Positions 10,357 through 20,461 of a stretch of DNA of 64,000 nt are shown in pieces (the first letter of the stretch is position 1; each line of letters opens with the position of its first letter). The DNA comes from Heterodera schachtii (Eukaryota; Nematoda; Chromadorea; Rhabditida; Heteroderidae). The notes beneath the pieces were generated by a model. The model made no database searches. It was not told where the DNA came from and was given only the letters and a program-made list of their open reading frames with translations. Made by a program: the position numbers and the translations under genes. Location: NCBI GenBank assembly GCA_023374025.1, contig SIJG01000041.1, positions 1,192,856 to 1,256,855 on the forward strand, in the 5' to 3' direction.

Positions 10357-12435
10357 TCAATTCATTTTCAACGTTTCCTCCGCCATTCGCATCGCCCCTT
10401 CCAGTGATTTTGTCCCACCAATGAATCCGTTTGCGTGTACAAAAATGGCCCCTGCGATGCCCGATTCTCTCTCCAATTGGTCATCGCGGTGTCCCTTCCA
10501 CGGAATCGAAACTCTGTGATGTACAAAAGCATTCGGAATGTTTTGCCGGATTGAAAAGGGCGTCTGACAAAGGCACAGCACCCCTTCCCCCTCCGTCGGT
10601 TTACCTGTTGTCAAAAGAGCTCACGTCCGAAACGGGGATGGCCTGCACCCGCCAAGTGTTGTTGGCACTGTCGGCGAACACCACCAAGCAAATGCCCACA
10701 TTCTCCAAGCCCAATTCGTTTTCCAATTGGAAAAAATGTTCTTTCCACGGCGGAACTGAACCGCTTTTGGGGAACAAAATGATCCTTCCGCTGGGGTGGG
10801 CCTAAATAAATTTTTGTTTTTCATTTTGCCCCCACCCCCTTTTTTTGCCTCAGTTCGCCTTTCGATAGCTTCCACGACAATGTTTCTGGCCGGGATCCAC
10901 GCATTGTTGAGGTAACGAATGCGCTCCTCGAATTCCGCGCCGACAATTGCCATGGCATTGTGAAAGCCCTTTTCCGGGTCCGGCTTTTGGTCATTCCATG
11001 CCGGGTTGCAATTCCGCACTCGCGAGTCCAACGTGCTCGACATTTGGTACCTGACAAATTCAAAACCGTCCTTTCTACGGTGGACTTTGACTGAATCATT
11101 TAAAAAAAAAACCCCAAAAATTAAATGTTTTGCCCAAGTGAATGTCTTCGCTGTTTTACCTCGGCGTTCCGTCGTACTGTTTAATTCCGTTGTCAATTGC
11201 GTCGACTCCCTCAACAAATTTGCGATACACGTGCTCGTACAATCTGTCCATGTCCGCGTCATCCTCCGCCAAATTCAAAATGTTAGCGATCACCGATTTT
11301 CCGTAATGGGCGTAAATGAGACCAGCCGAACTCAGTTTGGTCCATGATTGAAAAATTGTGAAATAAAATTATCTATTGAAAAAGAAACCTGAAACTGAAG
11401 GCGGGTAACCGAATGCATTGATTCAGCAAAATCACTGAAGAAAAGAAAAAAAAAAAATTAAAATAGACAAAACCAGGGCTCCCAGATGAAAATTTTCAAA
11501 AGCCTCATTTGGCAGGCAAAAAAGCCTCATTTTGGTCGAAAAGCCTCATTTTTACAAAATTTATTCAAAACACGCTTAAAATGTTCAAATGTTATATTTC
11601 TGATTGTCCATGATCAATTAGAGTAATTTTTTGTTAGAAGTATTGTAGTTTAGCATTTTGTGAACTTCTAACAATAAGCATGAAAAATGAAGTTGATTTT
11701 CTGTGGCGCTTTTTCCAAAGAACTTTTGTGGGGAACAAGGGGGGCCGGCGGTGCCGACAGGCGCCGCCGGGAAAACTTTATGATTTTTAATACGAATTTG
11801 TTAACAGATTCGTCCACAAAAATGCCAAATTTTACGATTTTGAGCAAATTTTTAAGAAAATAAAGGATTTATAGAGTCCAGCGGTGCCGATAGGCGCCGC
11901 CGAAGGAAAAATTAAGAATTTTGACTATATTTTTAGCTAATTCTCATTTAAAAAAATTCTTAATTTTGTGATTTTTTTGGAGAATGATTGGTTATTTTTT
12001 GGTTTTTATGAAAAATTTAACAAAAAAACCTCATTGACCTATCAAAAAACCACAAAATGAGGCTAAAGCCTCACATATGGGAGCCCTGGACAAAACATTG
12101 CGAAAAGTATGCCCTGGAGGTGTGGGCAATTATGAAAGGTTGGATGAACTGAAATAGGTCCGGAGTTTCTCAATTCCATCCCCCGCCGGTTGATTTCTCC
12201 CATTTTTAATTTCAAATTATTTGCTACCGTTGGTGGTGGTCATATCGTTTCTTCGGGTGGTCATAAACACCGCCGACATCGACGACGATGTCGCACTGTT
12301 TCAACATTTCCGGGTCCCGCGTCCGAACGATGGAATGATTGACAAACATTGGCAATTTCTTGAGCATGTAACAAGCGAACACTTCGTCGCAATGGAAATT
12401 CCCATTGTGAGTGCCGATAAGCATTTGCGACACCA
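10357..12435 (-). CDS. MYG1: MYG1-family exonuclease
   Basis: Minus strand, DHH-like phosphoesterase family; MYG1 is a 3'-5' RNA exonuclease of nucleus and mitochondria in animals and fungi. Exons read: 12228-12435 ([49 protein letters not shown]), 11389-11434 ([14 protein letters not shown]), 11160 to about 11350 ([26 protein letters not shown]), 10836-11050 ([32 protein letters not shown]), 10605-10801 ([21 protein letters not shown]) and 10357-10563 ([16 protein letters not shown]). The order and spacing match the family end to end, including the His/Asp metal-site motifs. The 40-base intron at 10564-10604 is very small. The acceptor for the 11160-11350 exon is not clean. The ATG at 12435 follows a TTTTTAG acceptor-like site at 12469, possibly a spliced-leader site. 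A hAT MITE sits in the first long intron. Confidence 0.9.
11474..12088. mobile_element. Non-autonomous hAT-like MITE in a MYG1 intron
   Basis: 615-bp element with inverted ends CAGGGCTCCCAGATG and CATATGGGAGCCCTG. It is flanked on both sides by the exact 8-bp duplication GACAAAAC (11466-11473 and 12089-12096). The CAGGG terminus and 8-bp duplication are hAT-superfamily hallmarks. It holds no ORF. Inside are repeats of AAGCCTCATTT near the ends and two copies of the hairpin GGCGGTGCCGAYAGGCGCCG (11747-11768 and 11881-11902). Confidence 0.9.
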
Positions 12436-12510
12436 TTCTGATTGTCGAATAATTTTGCAAATAGGTATCTAAAAATAAATTAACAGCAAAAGCGGGGTAA
12501 TAGTTTAGAG

Positions 12511-12640
12511 TAGAGACCGGACGGGCCCGGGGGTCCGGCGGGCTTTTACCGGGCGGCCCGGTCCCGTTTTTTTTTGGAAAAAACCGGGCCCGGGACGCTC
12601 GGTAAAACGGGCTTTTTTTGACCGGACGGCCCGGGGTAAT
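12511..12640. mobile_element. Fragment of a TAGAGACCGG hAT-like element
   Basis: Starts with TAGAGACCGGACGGG, the same terminus as the elements at 27913 and 34495, followed by GC-rich CCCGG repeats. Its other end (GGTCTCTA) is not found. The foldback element at 12637-13093 interrupts it, and GC-rich sequence of the same type resumes at 13093. Confidence 0.6.
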
Positions 12641-13093
12641 AGTAAGGCTGGTCCCCCCCTTTTTCGAAAAATTTTTTTATATTTTCAAAAGTCATGAAAA
12701 CATGTTTCCAAGGCTTTTCGGGATCACTGATCACGAATCCGGCATCCATTTCGGCCTATTCCGAATCCCGGGCCCGAATTCGAACAAAAAGTCGAAAATT
12801 CAAATTTTCGAAGTTTTGGTTTCAAACTTTTTTAAATACACAGAAATAAAGTAAAAGCCATTATTGATTCAATAAAAGATCATTTAAACTACTTTTAGAC
12901 CAAAAACCTGAAATTCGGAAATTTGAATTTTCGACTTTTTGTTCGAATTCGGGCCCGGGATTCGGAATAGGCCGAAATGGATGCCGGATTCGTGATCAGC
13001 GATCCCGAAAAGCCTTGGAAACATCTTTTCATGACTTTTGAAAACATAAAAAAAACTTTCGAAAAAAGGGGGGGACCAGCCTTACTATTACCC
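12637..13093. mobile_element. Foldback element with about 200-bp inverted arms
   Basis: The left arm (12637 to about 12835) and right arm (about 12895-13093) are near-perfect inverted copies around a 60-bp spacer. Outer ends read GGTAATAGTAAGGCTGGT and its complement. The conserved core of the arm contains GGGATCACTGATCACGAA and a segment ending GAATTCGAACAAAAA. Open frames seen here on both strands are only the mirrored arms. Confidence 0.8.
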
Positions 13094-13179
13094 GGCCCGG
13101 TCCCGGTCAAATGGTTAAGCCCGGGGTACTTATGCATTTTACAGACCATAAAAAATAAAATTATTTTTTAAATCATATA

Positions 13180-14020
13180 GAAAATTTCTAGGGGGTTTTC
13201 GGGGTCGCTGATCACGGATCTGACATCCATTTCGACCAAATTCGAACCCCGACCCGAATTCGAACAAAAATCTATAAAGTACATAAGTACCATTTTGGGC
13301 AGTTTTTTATTGAAATTTTCCATCTGATGTTTTTTTTTATTTAACGCCCTTATTGATGTTTTTTATATAACGGCATAGCACCAACACTTTGAAATTTATG
13401 TTTGTGTTCGTTTGTTTTTTTCTTTAGTATAAAGACACTATGGGTCAACTCCACTGTGCAGAGAAAAGCCTAGTTTTAATGGTGTAAAAAACAACATTTA
13501 CTTTTCTTTCTCTACGTTAAACCCACACCAAATTTTGCATACCGATAGAGAAAAAAAATTCTACATCGATTAATACGTTTTCATTTTTTGTTTATACGTT
13601 AGTTCAAAAGTTATAAAAAGAAACATGAAAATGCATTTCTTTTTCTCTCTTTTTGGCGTACTATTTTCTTGTCTCTAGCACATGAAAAATAGAAATTCGC
13701 AAATTCTAATACCTAATTTTGGTTGTAAAGGAACAAAATAATAAAACATAAAGGGTTCCCCTGTGCTTTTTAGTTGGGGCCGTCAAAGTAAAAAGTGCCA
13801 AAAAGCCCTTTTCATTTCGTACAAAGTTTTTCCTGTGTTGTACATTGGCGTTTCGGTAATAGTGAAGCTAGTGCCCCACCCCTTTTGGAAAAAATTTTTT
13901 TTTCTTCTAAAAAGTCGTGCAAACATGCTTTATGGGGTTTTGAGGGTCGGTGATCATGAATATGCCGTCCATTTTCGAACCCCGGACCCAAATTCGAACA
14001 AAAAGCATGTGAATAATCAA
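13180..14020. repeat. Dispersed single-arm copies of the foldback family, plus a foldback end
   Basis: Two half-copies of the foldback core are present: 13185-13270 (GGGGTCGCTGATCACGGA ... GAATTCGAACAAAAA) and 13855-14005 (GGTAATAGTGAAGC ... GGTCGGTGATCATGAA ... ATTCGAACAAAAAG). Between them, 13320-13382 matches one arm of the separate foldback element at 36134, ending GGCATAGCACC. The remaining sequence is AT-rich without a gene. Confidence 0.6.
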
Positions 14021-14294
14021 CTTAGGGTTTTAATGCATTTTTTAAAAGAATTCGAATGTTCGACTTTCCTGCGTTTGCTTTCCATTATTCACCCGCTCCG
14101 TCCTTCGTGTTCCGTTTCTTTCCCTTCTGTCCATTTGCACTGTATTGTTGCGTCATTCTTTTCGAATATCCTTTAACCTTTTACCTATTTTCATTCTTTT
14201 TTGTTTACATTTTCCTTACTTAATTCCCTAGACGTAGTATTTTATTGTGTGGTTTTGTCTTCATTTCTTCGGTTTAGCCTGGATTTAATCGCTC

Positions 14295-17096
14295 ATGGCA
14301 GCCAAAAATGAAAATGGAATCCAATTGCCGCGTAAGTCTAACAATAAGCAAACACCTCGAGTTTGAATACAATATTCTATTTTTCCTTTCAGAGAAACTC
14401 AACAACGACCATGGAGTTCGTGGCATCGCGCCGGTTGACGTGCTCATCAATGCATTTGAACTTAATCTGAAGGGCGCACCTGACATGGTGTACCAGCACG
14501 AACTTCGTTTTGTGGGAGGAAAAAGGGCAGAGAAGGCCAACTGGAAACGCGTGAATTGGCACAAGGACCACAGAATGAGTGAGTACTCATTTGCGAAGCG
14601 TTACGAAAAATGTTCTGTATATTCGTGAGAACATATTCTCGAGGGTTTTCGGGGTCGCTGATAACGAATCCGACACCCATTTCCACCAATTCCGAGCCCT
14701 GGGTTCGAATTCGAACAAAAGCTCGAGTCTCGTTTGTATAGTCCAAAAAATGTTCTTATTGAATAGTGATGACTAAGTTTGTTTACGAGTATGTAAGCCG
14801 ATTTTGAAAAAAGAGAAATTCGAATTTTTGATTTTGTTCGAAAATGGTTTCATTTCAGCGAGTGTAAAGAGACGCGTCGTGAGTTGCACTGGTCGCTCTG
14901 GCGAATTTTGCTCGATCAGAATGCCAACTTTTTTGGGAGCGAGAAGAACAAGTTCAGCTACGACTGCGCTCTTCTCCTTTATTCTGTGCGTCGTCTGATG
15001 GTAAACGGAGAGATGCGCGAATTTGTGATCAATGTTGAAAGTTTGGTGAGTCATTCATTCTTCACAATTGGCACTTCATTGCCAATAGAAAAGGCAAAGC
15101 ACTTTAAAGAAACCGATTTGAATAACTCAGAGACTAAAGATTCAATTTGTTGGCATGTCATTCCTTCAAAATCGCCTTTGCCTTATTTTTGGGTCCCTTT
15201 GCCATTGTTTATGTTATTTACTCCTTTGCTTATTGTTAGTTTTGCATTTCAATTCCGCAGAATGCGTTGTCCGTCCGTAGCCGTGCGTATCTGCGCAGCT
15301 GCGAACGCGTGAAGGCCTTTCTGACCGCCACAGAAGAAGTGGAGGTTCGCAATATGAAAGTGACGGAGCCGGGCGGTGACCAATCTGTGTGCCAATTTTT
15401 GGAATTGCTTAGCACGCAGCGAATGTACGAAAAGTAAGCATTTTGTCGTTGGTTTCCCATTTGAATCTCTTCGGCGTGTTCAAAGTAAATTGAAGTGGTT
15501 GGTTGTGCACTGACAATGAATCGTTTTAGAAATCAACACTTTGTCTTCGGAAATCGAATGTTTGAGAAGAACAGCGTTTTGCAGCTGCAGGGCATCCCGC
15601 TCATTTGTAAGGAGGGCATGCAGAAGAACGTGCGCTTCGTCGGCGACAGTCCCCAGCAGAGCACTGCCGTCATTCAGTTGGACGGTACGCTGTGCGTCAT
15701 TCACTCAAAATGTCGTTGTTTCAGCCAAGAAATCGGCTTTCTTTCCGGCCATTGGACTCGTCGATTTCGTCGGTTACTTCATCAATTCCGATCCTCACCA
15801 TCTCGAAAATGACGTTCAGCAGAAGGCTCGCGTTGTTAACAAACAAATTAAAGGTAACATTTCGAAACCCTCAGAATTACTCAAATTTCTTCAAACTCAG
15901 GCCTTGCCGTCCAAACAATCCATTTGCCTGAAAATCAGGTCGTTTCTTAGGACTGTTCCTTTTGTATTATTTTTCATTGTCTTGCTTTCAGATGACTTTC
16001 TCGGCTTCGGGTTTGACTGACCGCGGAGCCAACGAAATAACTTTTATGATCGACAACCATCAGACGAATTTGGTGCAGTATTACGACCAAAAGTACAGCA
16101 GGCGGCTGCGCTACCCGTGCCTTGCGTGTGTCATCCATCGCAGGGGCAATCAGGAATCGTACTTCCCGATGGAAGTGCTGAACATTGTGTGAGTCCAACT
16201 TTATTCGGGTTTGCCATTTTAGGGATACAATATCCCGTGGGCGATTACAGAAATCCCTGGACAGATTTCGTTTAACATTGTGTATTTTTTGTATTACTTT
16301 TTACTTCGTTTAGCGATGGCCAACGTGTGCCATTGGACAAACAGACGCCCAAACTCGCCGAACAAATGATCAAGAAATGCCAGGTTCTGCCCGTCGATTT
16401 GCCGCGTGGCATTGAAACACAGCGTGACAAAGGGATGATCCAAAATGCCAACCCATTCTTTCGTGCACACGAAATTCGTGTCGAGACCAATATGATGCAA
16501 GCGGAAGCGCAACTCCTTTACCCGCCGGCAATTTGCTTCTCGGCGCCGAATGAGAAAATCGAGCCGAACAATCGTGGTGGTAAGATGCGTCTTTCGAATT
16601 TAGCATTGATTTTGCTCGGCTTTTTCTTAGTGTTGGACTTCCGTTTGGCTGACCGTGGACAGCCATTGCCTCTTCGTTATTCTGTCCCCTGTGAATTTCC
16701 GAAGGTTTGGGCGGTTGTTATCGTGCAAAACTCCGTTCAAAGGGACCAGTGCAGGTGGGTCAACGGAGTCAGAGCGAATTCAATGGTCCCATTGTTGTCA
16801 GAATGTTCTGTGAGTGTTTGATTCGATGTGCCCATGCGCGCGGGGTTCAGATGCAAATGCCACCACGAGTCGACAATTTTGAGGACACGTCGATGTGAGT
16901 TGGACAATTAATCAGTTTTGGTTTTATTTGGGATGGGATGAACGGACAGACAAAAGCCATCCTTTAAATTCTTTTAGTGAGCATGTTAGTGAACAATTCG
17001 CCTATTATGCAAACCATCGCTGCAAATTTGTGCAAAAATTTTTTGATGAAAATTTGCTAAATGGCTCAAAATCGCAAATCACATTAAAATGTTATC
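14295..17096 (+). CDS. Argonaute-family protein, N-terminal, PAZ and MID-like part; PIWI missing
   Basis: Argonautes bind small RNAs; PAZ holds the RNA 3' end and MID the 5' end. Exons: 14295-14331, 14393-14582, 14859-15045, 15261-15433, 15530-15684, 15725-15853, 15901-15938, 15992-16188, 16314-16579, 16631-16894 and 16977-17096. The protein starts MAAKNENGIQLP. The N-terminal domain gives GVRGIAPVDVLINAFEL and CALLLYSVRRL. PAZ shows LVQYYDQKYSRRLRYPCLAC and YFPMEVLNIVDGQRVP, the usual Tyr-x-Tyr and Pro-Met-Glu signature with GQR. The MID-like part reads QLLYPPAICFSAP, PKVWAVVIVQNS and FNGPIVVRMFCECLIRCA. A one-base frame change is needed near 16755. No PIWI domain or DEDx residues follow, so slicing by this product is excluded. 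A TTTAG acceptor-like site lies 15 bases before the ATG. The final exon is in frame with the minisatellite downstream. Confidence 0.82.
14628..14725. repeat. Foldback-family core copy in an Argonaute intron
   Basis: An intron of the Argonaute-type gene carries GGGTTTTCGGGGTCGCTGAT, a segment ending ATTCGAACAAAAG, and the flanking spacing seen in the 12637-13093 arms. It is a single arm, so it cannot fold back. Confidence 0.55.
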
Positions 17097-17116
17097 GTAA
17101 TTTTTACCCTCTGCAG

Positions 17117-17472
17117 TGATCAAGTATGTACGTCCACCACTTCAACTGGCTCGTCCAGAGTACGACGTTAAACTGCTTCGTCCTGAGTACGACGTTAAAC
17201 TGCTGCGTCCAGAGTATGACGTTAAACTGCTTCGTCCAGAGTACGACGTTAAACTGCTTCGTCCAGAGTATGACGTTAAACTGCTTCGTCCAGAGTACGA
17301 CGTTAAACTGCTTCGTCCAGAGTATGACGTTAAACTGCTTCGTCCAGAGTATGACGTTAAACTGCTTCGTCCTGAGTACGACGTTAAACTGCTTCCAGGG
17401 AAAGGCATGCCGCTCACGGTGAACGCTTCGTTTCTTCGAAGCGGCGACCCCCGACAACTTTTGAGCTTGTTG
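17117..17472 (+). CDS. Repeat exon continuing the Argonaute-type frame
   Basis: The acceptor CTGCAG at 17111-17116 opens an exon that, joined to the previous exon ending at 17096, reads LIKYVRPPLQLA and then nine in-frame copies of the nonapeptide RPEYDVKLL. It ends PGKGMPLTVNASFLRSGDP...LLSLL before a GTGAGT donor at 17473. The repeat unit alternates acidic and basic residues around Tyr and hydrophobic residues and resembles no Argonaute segment I know. An expressed protein would carry an 81-residue tandem-repeat insertion where PIWI should begin. Whether it is transcribed is unknown. Confidence 0.5.
17152..17394 (+). repeat. 27-bp minisatellite, nine copies
   Basis: Nine head-to-tail copies of CGTCCAGAGTAYGACGTTAA followed by ACTGCTT, with only a few substitutions (C/T, A/T and one G/T). 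A degenerate partial copy precedes them at 17131-17151. The unit is a multiple of three, so frames stay open on both strands through the whole array. Confidence 0.95.
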
Positions 17473-17538
17473 GTGAGTTTACTGAAAAAAGAAACATTGG
17501 AAAATTTTTGTTCACTTAATGGCAATTTTCTTTTTCAG

Positions 17539-17983
17539 AAAATAGTGGCAAAATGTCATCGGCCGTGCCAAATTCAAATGTGCTCAAAGACTGCCAAATG
17601 TCTTCAGCAGCGACAAAATTTCAACAATTTTTTCCAGTACTGGTCGGCATCGGACACAAAGGTGGGTTTTTTCCCGAGATATTTGTGAATCATTTTCCCT
17701 TCCCTCTTTCTCCTTAAAGCAATTGCATTTCGCAAACAAGACAATCATCGTACTCTACAAAGAAGAGATAGCAATGGAGCCGGATCTCTACAGGACCAAA
17801 CTGGCAGTGTTCTCTCACCGTGGCTGCATCATCATCCATCATTATCACTGGCGCCGATCAGGCGACCACGAAAATGACGATCTGCCTCTCTGCCTTACGG
17901 CCATGCCATTTATCGGACCAACCTTGGTTCACTGCTCAGTGGGTGAATCTCAATTACCTCTTCTATCCGTCTATTCAAATTAA
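17539..17983 (+). pseudogene. Duplicated tyrosine-phosphatase fragment fused to the Argonaute-type frame
   Basis: Sequence 17636-17944 is nearly identical to 23624-23932 in the intact phosphatase gene, including the intron between them, so it arose by DNA duplication rather than by retrocopying. Joined in frame to the repeat exon, it reads YWSASDTK, then QLHFANKTIIVLYKEE and on to GPTLVHCSVG. The parent has HCSAGIGRTG; the copy diverges one base before its splice donor (HCSVG, then GESQLPLLSVYSN and a stop at 17983), so the P-loop Arg is lost. No phosphatase activity can be expected from this piece. The upstream part of the exon, 17539 to about 17630 (KIVAKCHRPCQ...), is unassigned. Confidence 0.8.
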
Positions 17984-18063
17984 GGTCTCATTTGGTGAGA
18001 TGTTCTGTTGCGATTACGAATTTTTCTGTCGAATAGTTCCATTTCGCTTGTGTGAACATCAAA

Positions 18064-18690
18064 AGCAACCAAATGCACTGGGAGGGACGGCTTAGAGCCA
18101 TCGGAGTGTCCAATTTCAACGTGCCGCATTTGGAACAACTGATCGGCGGAGGGTCAAAGTGATACCGGCGGTGGACCAATGCGAGTGCCATCCCCGCTGG
18201 GCACATTTCTAGGGGTGTAATTTCCTTTTTCATTCGATTTTAAGGGTGTATTTTGCGTTTAGTTACATTCATTGTAAAATGAAGGAAGGAAGGAGACTAA
18301 CTTGCCATTTTTGTTGTTTTGTATACTACGACTTTTCAATTTCAGGCGTACAGCAGTTTTGGCGGAAAACCCAACCACGGGGAATTGTTTCGGGACGAAA
18401 AGTTCGAGAAATGGCCTACAAATACGACTATTCAATTTCCGACTTTCTTTGGCGTGGCCGGTGTCCCAAGGAATGGTAGGGAGGGACGATACGATCCTTT
18501 TGTCTATTATATTTGAAATTAGTTGGCAAATTGTTTTTCGAGTTCCATTCGTTCCCTTACCCCTTTTTGCTTAGGAAATTCGTTCTTTCATTTTCCTTTT
18601 CCCAAAGAGTGTTTTGCCGCGGAGTCTGAGTCGAGAACACATCCGAGCGAATTTCATTGGTGCCGGTAGAATTCGGTAAGACAGGAAAAG
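18064..18690 (+). pseudogene. Aldo-keto reductase remnant
   Basis: Pieces of a NADPH-dependent aldo-keto reductase appear in the right order but in different frames: GRLRAIGVSNFNVPHLEQLI, then (shifted) KVIPAVDQCECHPRW at about 18155-18200, then from 18349 AYSSFGGKPNHGELF, then (shifted) REMAYKYDYSIS, then (shifted) LAWPVSQGM, then after an intron-like gap SVLPRSLSREHIRANF at about 18606-18655. These are the family signatures around the fourth to eighth strands, including the IPKS-like motif that binds the 2'-phosphate of NADPH (here LPRS). The N-terminal half with the catalytic Asp/Tyr is absent. At least three frame breaks argue for a dead fragment, unless they are sequencing indels. A piece of the GGGTGTATTTT repeat seen at 21281 is inserted near 18205-18262. 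Confidence 0.78.
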
Positions 18691-18794
18691 GCATCACGAG
18701 AAGACCTCCGGATCAAAGATTCTTTAGAATTTGAGCAACAAAATGATTGGCTGGCGTACGATTTTGTGAATTCACTTCAAACGCCGAATAAAAT

Positions 18795-19050
18795 TGTCAG
18801 AAGGAGGCAAAAAGTGTCTCTTTGAGACGCCTTTACGAAATGTTTCCGAAGCTGTCGAACAAAGTCATCAGTCGAGTGGTCAAAGAAATGGAGTGAGTGC
18901 CGACAATTGGGGGGGGGGGGAGACGAAATGCGAGTCACCCAATTGGGAATTTTAGCTTCGACTTTGAACAGACTACGGTTTACGGCGCGGACGGCGGCGA
19001 TTGTGGCGGGCGGAAACTGTTGTGCGGCACTGTAGCAAAGGCTGTGGGTG
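18795..19050 (+). other. Possible orphan exon(s) with a CUE-like helix
   Basis: After an open frame, 18812-18896 reads SLRRLYEMFPKLSNKVISR, which resembles the MFP start of ubiquitin-binding CUE domains (L-x-x-MFP...I). It is followed by a GTGAGT donor and, past an intron with a ten-base G run, a TTTTAG acceptor and the frame FDFEQTTVYGADGGDCGG ending near 19055. CUE domains are about 40 residues and only half is visible, so this is a weak call. Confidence 0.25.
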
Positions 19051-19319
19051 TACTGTAACGGTGCTGATTGATGGGTATACTGTATTAGGCTGTTCTCATT
19101 GTTTTCCATTTATTTGTCTAATTCTTAACAGATATTTCTTCTCATTCAATTTCACTTTTTGTTGTTTACATTTATTTATCACAGAGAAAAAAATATAAAA
19201 TTTTAAAAAATCTATTAAAATTAATGAGTCCAAATAAAACAATTAAAAACCCCCAAATTAATCCGCCATTTCTCTTCGGAGTCTCAGCGTCTATGTACAA
19301 AATGTATAAAAGTATTTGA

Positions 19320-19455
19320 CTTTTGTTGGTCATTGGTATGTTCTTGAAGCGTTCAGTGCCATTCCGACGAAGCAAATCAGCGCAATAAATCCATTTATTG
19401 CCACTTCTCCCAGCACAAAACACCGGCGCCATTTGTAAAGCGGTAAACTGTAGAA
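19320..19455 (-). other. Possible terminal exon of a membrane protein
   Basis: On the minus strand a TTTTCTACAG acceptor (near 19449) is followed by LPLYKWRRCFVLGEVAINGF, a hydrophobic stretch with IALICFVGMAL, then NASRTYQ and a stop. The composition looks coding (a single membrane span with polar flanks), but no upstream exon is recognised to the right, where repeats begin. It could be an orphan exon. Confidence 0.3.
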
Positions 19456-19872
19456 AATTAAAAGCAAATTAACAAAAATAAAATTTTAAAATCAATTATT
19501 TCTATCGGTTACAAATAATTTTCTCCCTTAATTAATTTCGGTTATTATTTATTAAAGAAAATTCTTCACCTTTTGGATACGATATTTTTTCATTTTAATT
19601 TTAAGTTTCTTGGGAATTATTAAAAATGCAAAAACTGTCTATTTAAAGTACAATTTTGCTTATTCCTTTGTTTCCGCTTTTCTTTTTTAATCCTTCCATC
19701 ATTAATTTTAATTAAAATGGCTGACTTATCGTTGCTAATTAACTCATTAAAAAGTACAACGGCAATTTGGAATTTAATTGCATTTTGAACATTTATAAAT
19801 TTGTCAAAATGTTAACTTTTGATATTTTTTCGTTTGAAACAATCAAATTCATCAATTTCTTGTCATTTATAA

Positions 19873-20455
19873 CGGGGTTGCCGCGGGTCCAAAAAATTTC
19901 GGGTCGGGTCGGCCGAAAATTCATCGGGTCGGGTTTCGGGACGAGAAAAAATTTTCTGCGTCGCGCTTTTTTACTGCGCTTTTTCAAAAAACTTTTGGGG
20001 AACCGGGGGCCGGCGGTGCCAATAGGCGACGCCGAAATTTGTAATTTATAATACGATTTGTTAACAGATTTTGCCCAAAAAAGCAGTTATTTCCAATTTT
20101 TGGCAACTTTTTTAGCAACTATTTTGGGAATTTATCAGTTTTTTAGCAACTATCTAGGCAAATATTTCGCGATTTTTAGAAACTAAAAATCTATTTTTTT
20201 GTATAAAATTATCTAAATGAAATACCTAATTAAAATTTATTACAAAATGAGGATTTTTCGAAAAAATGTTTAAGATTTGAAGAAAAAGTTCAAACATTTT
20301 GCCAAATATGCCTAATTTTTCAAAAAATCATATCGTTTTTGTCACTTTTTTCCCAAAAGACCACAAAAATCCGCAAATCCTCATTTTCCAAAAAAATCCT
20401 CTGACCCTCTAAAAGACCACAAAATGAGGAAAAATCCTCAGATATCGAAACCCTG
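19873..20455. mobile_element. hAT-like non-autonomous element, worn ends
   Basis: The left end CGGGGTTGCC pairs imperfectly with the right end CGAAACCCTG, and the subterminal AAATCCTCA...CCTCATTTTC repeats match the CAGGG families. TATAA abuts both ends, but a full 8-bp duplication cannot be read, partly because another element begins at 20462. It contains the shared hairpin GGCGGTGCCAATAGGCGACG (20012-20033). Confidence 0.6.
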
Positions 20456-20461
20456 TATAAC

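Noticed and set aside
12546..13171. Mirrored frames reading GFVISDPEKPWKH on both sides
   Set aside because: They are the two arms of the foldback element; the same sequence elsewhere is broken by stops, so no protein is implied.
17104..17525. Minus-strand frames through the minisatellite (TKQFNVVLW and SYSGRSSLT repeats)
   Set aside because: The 27-bp unit lacks stops in several frames; only the plus frame joins to upstream and downstream exons.
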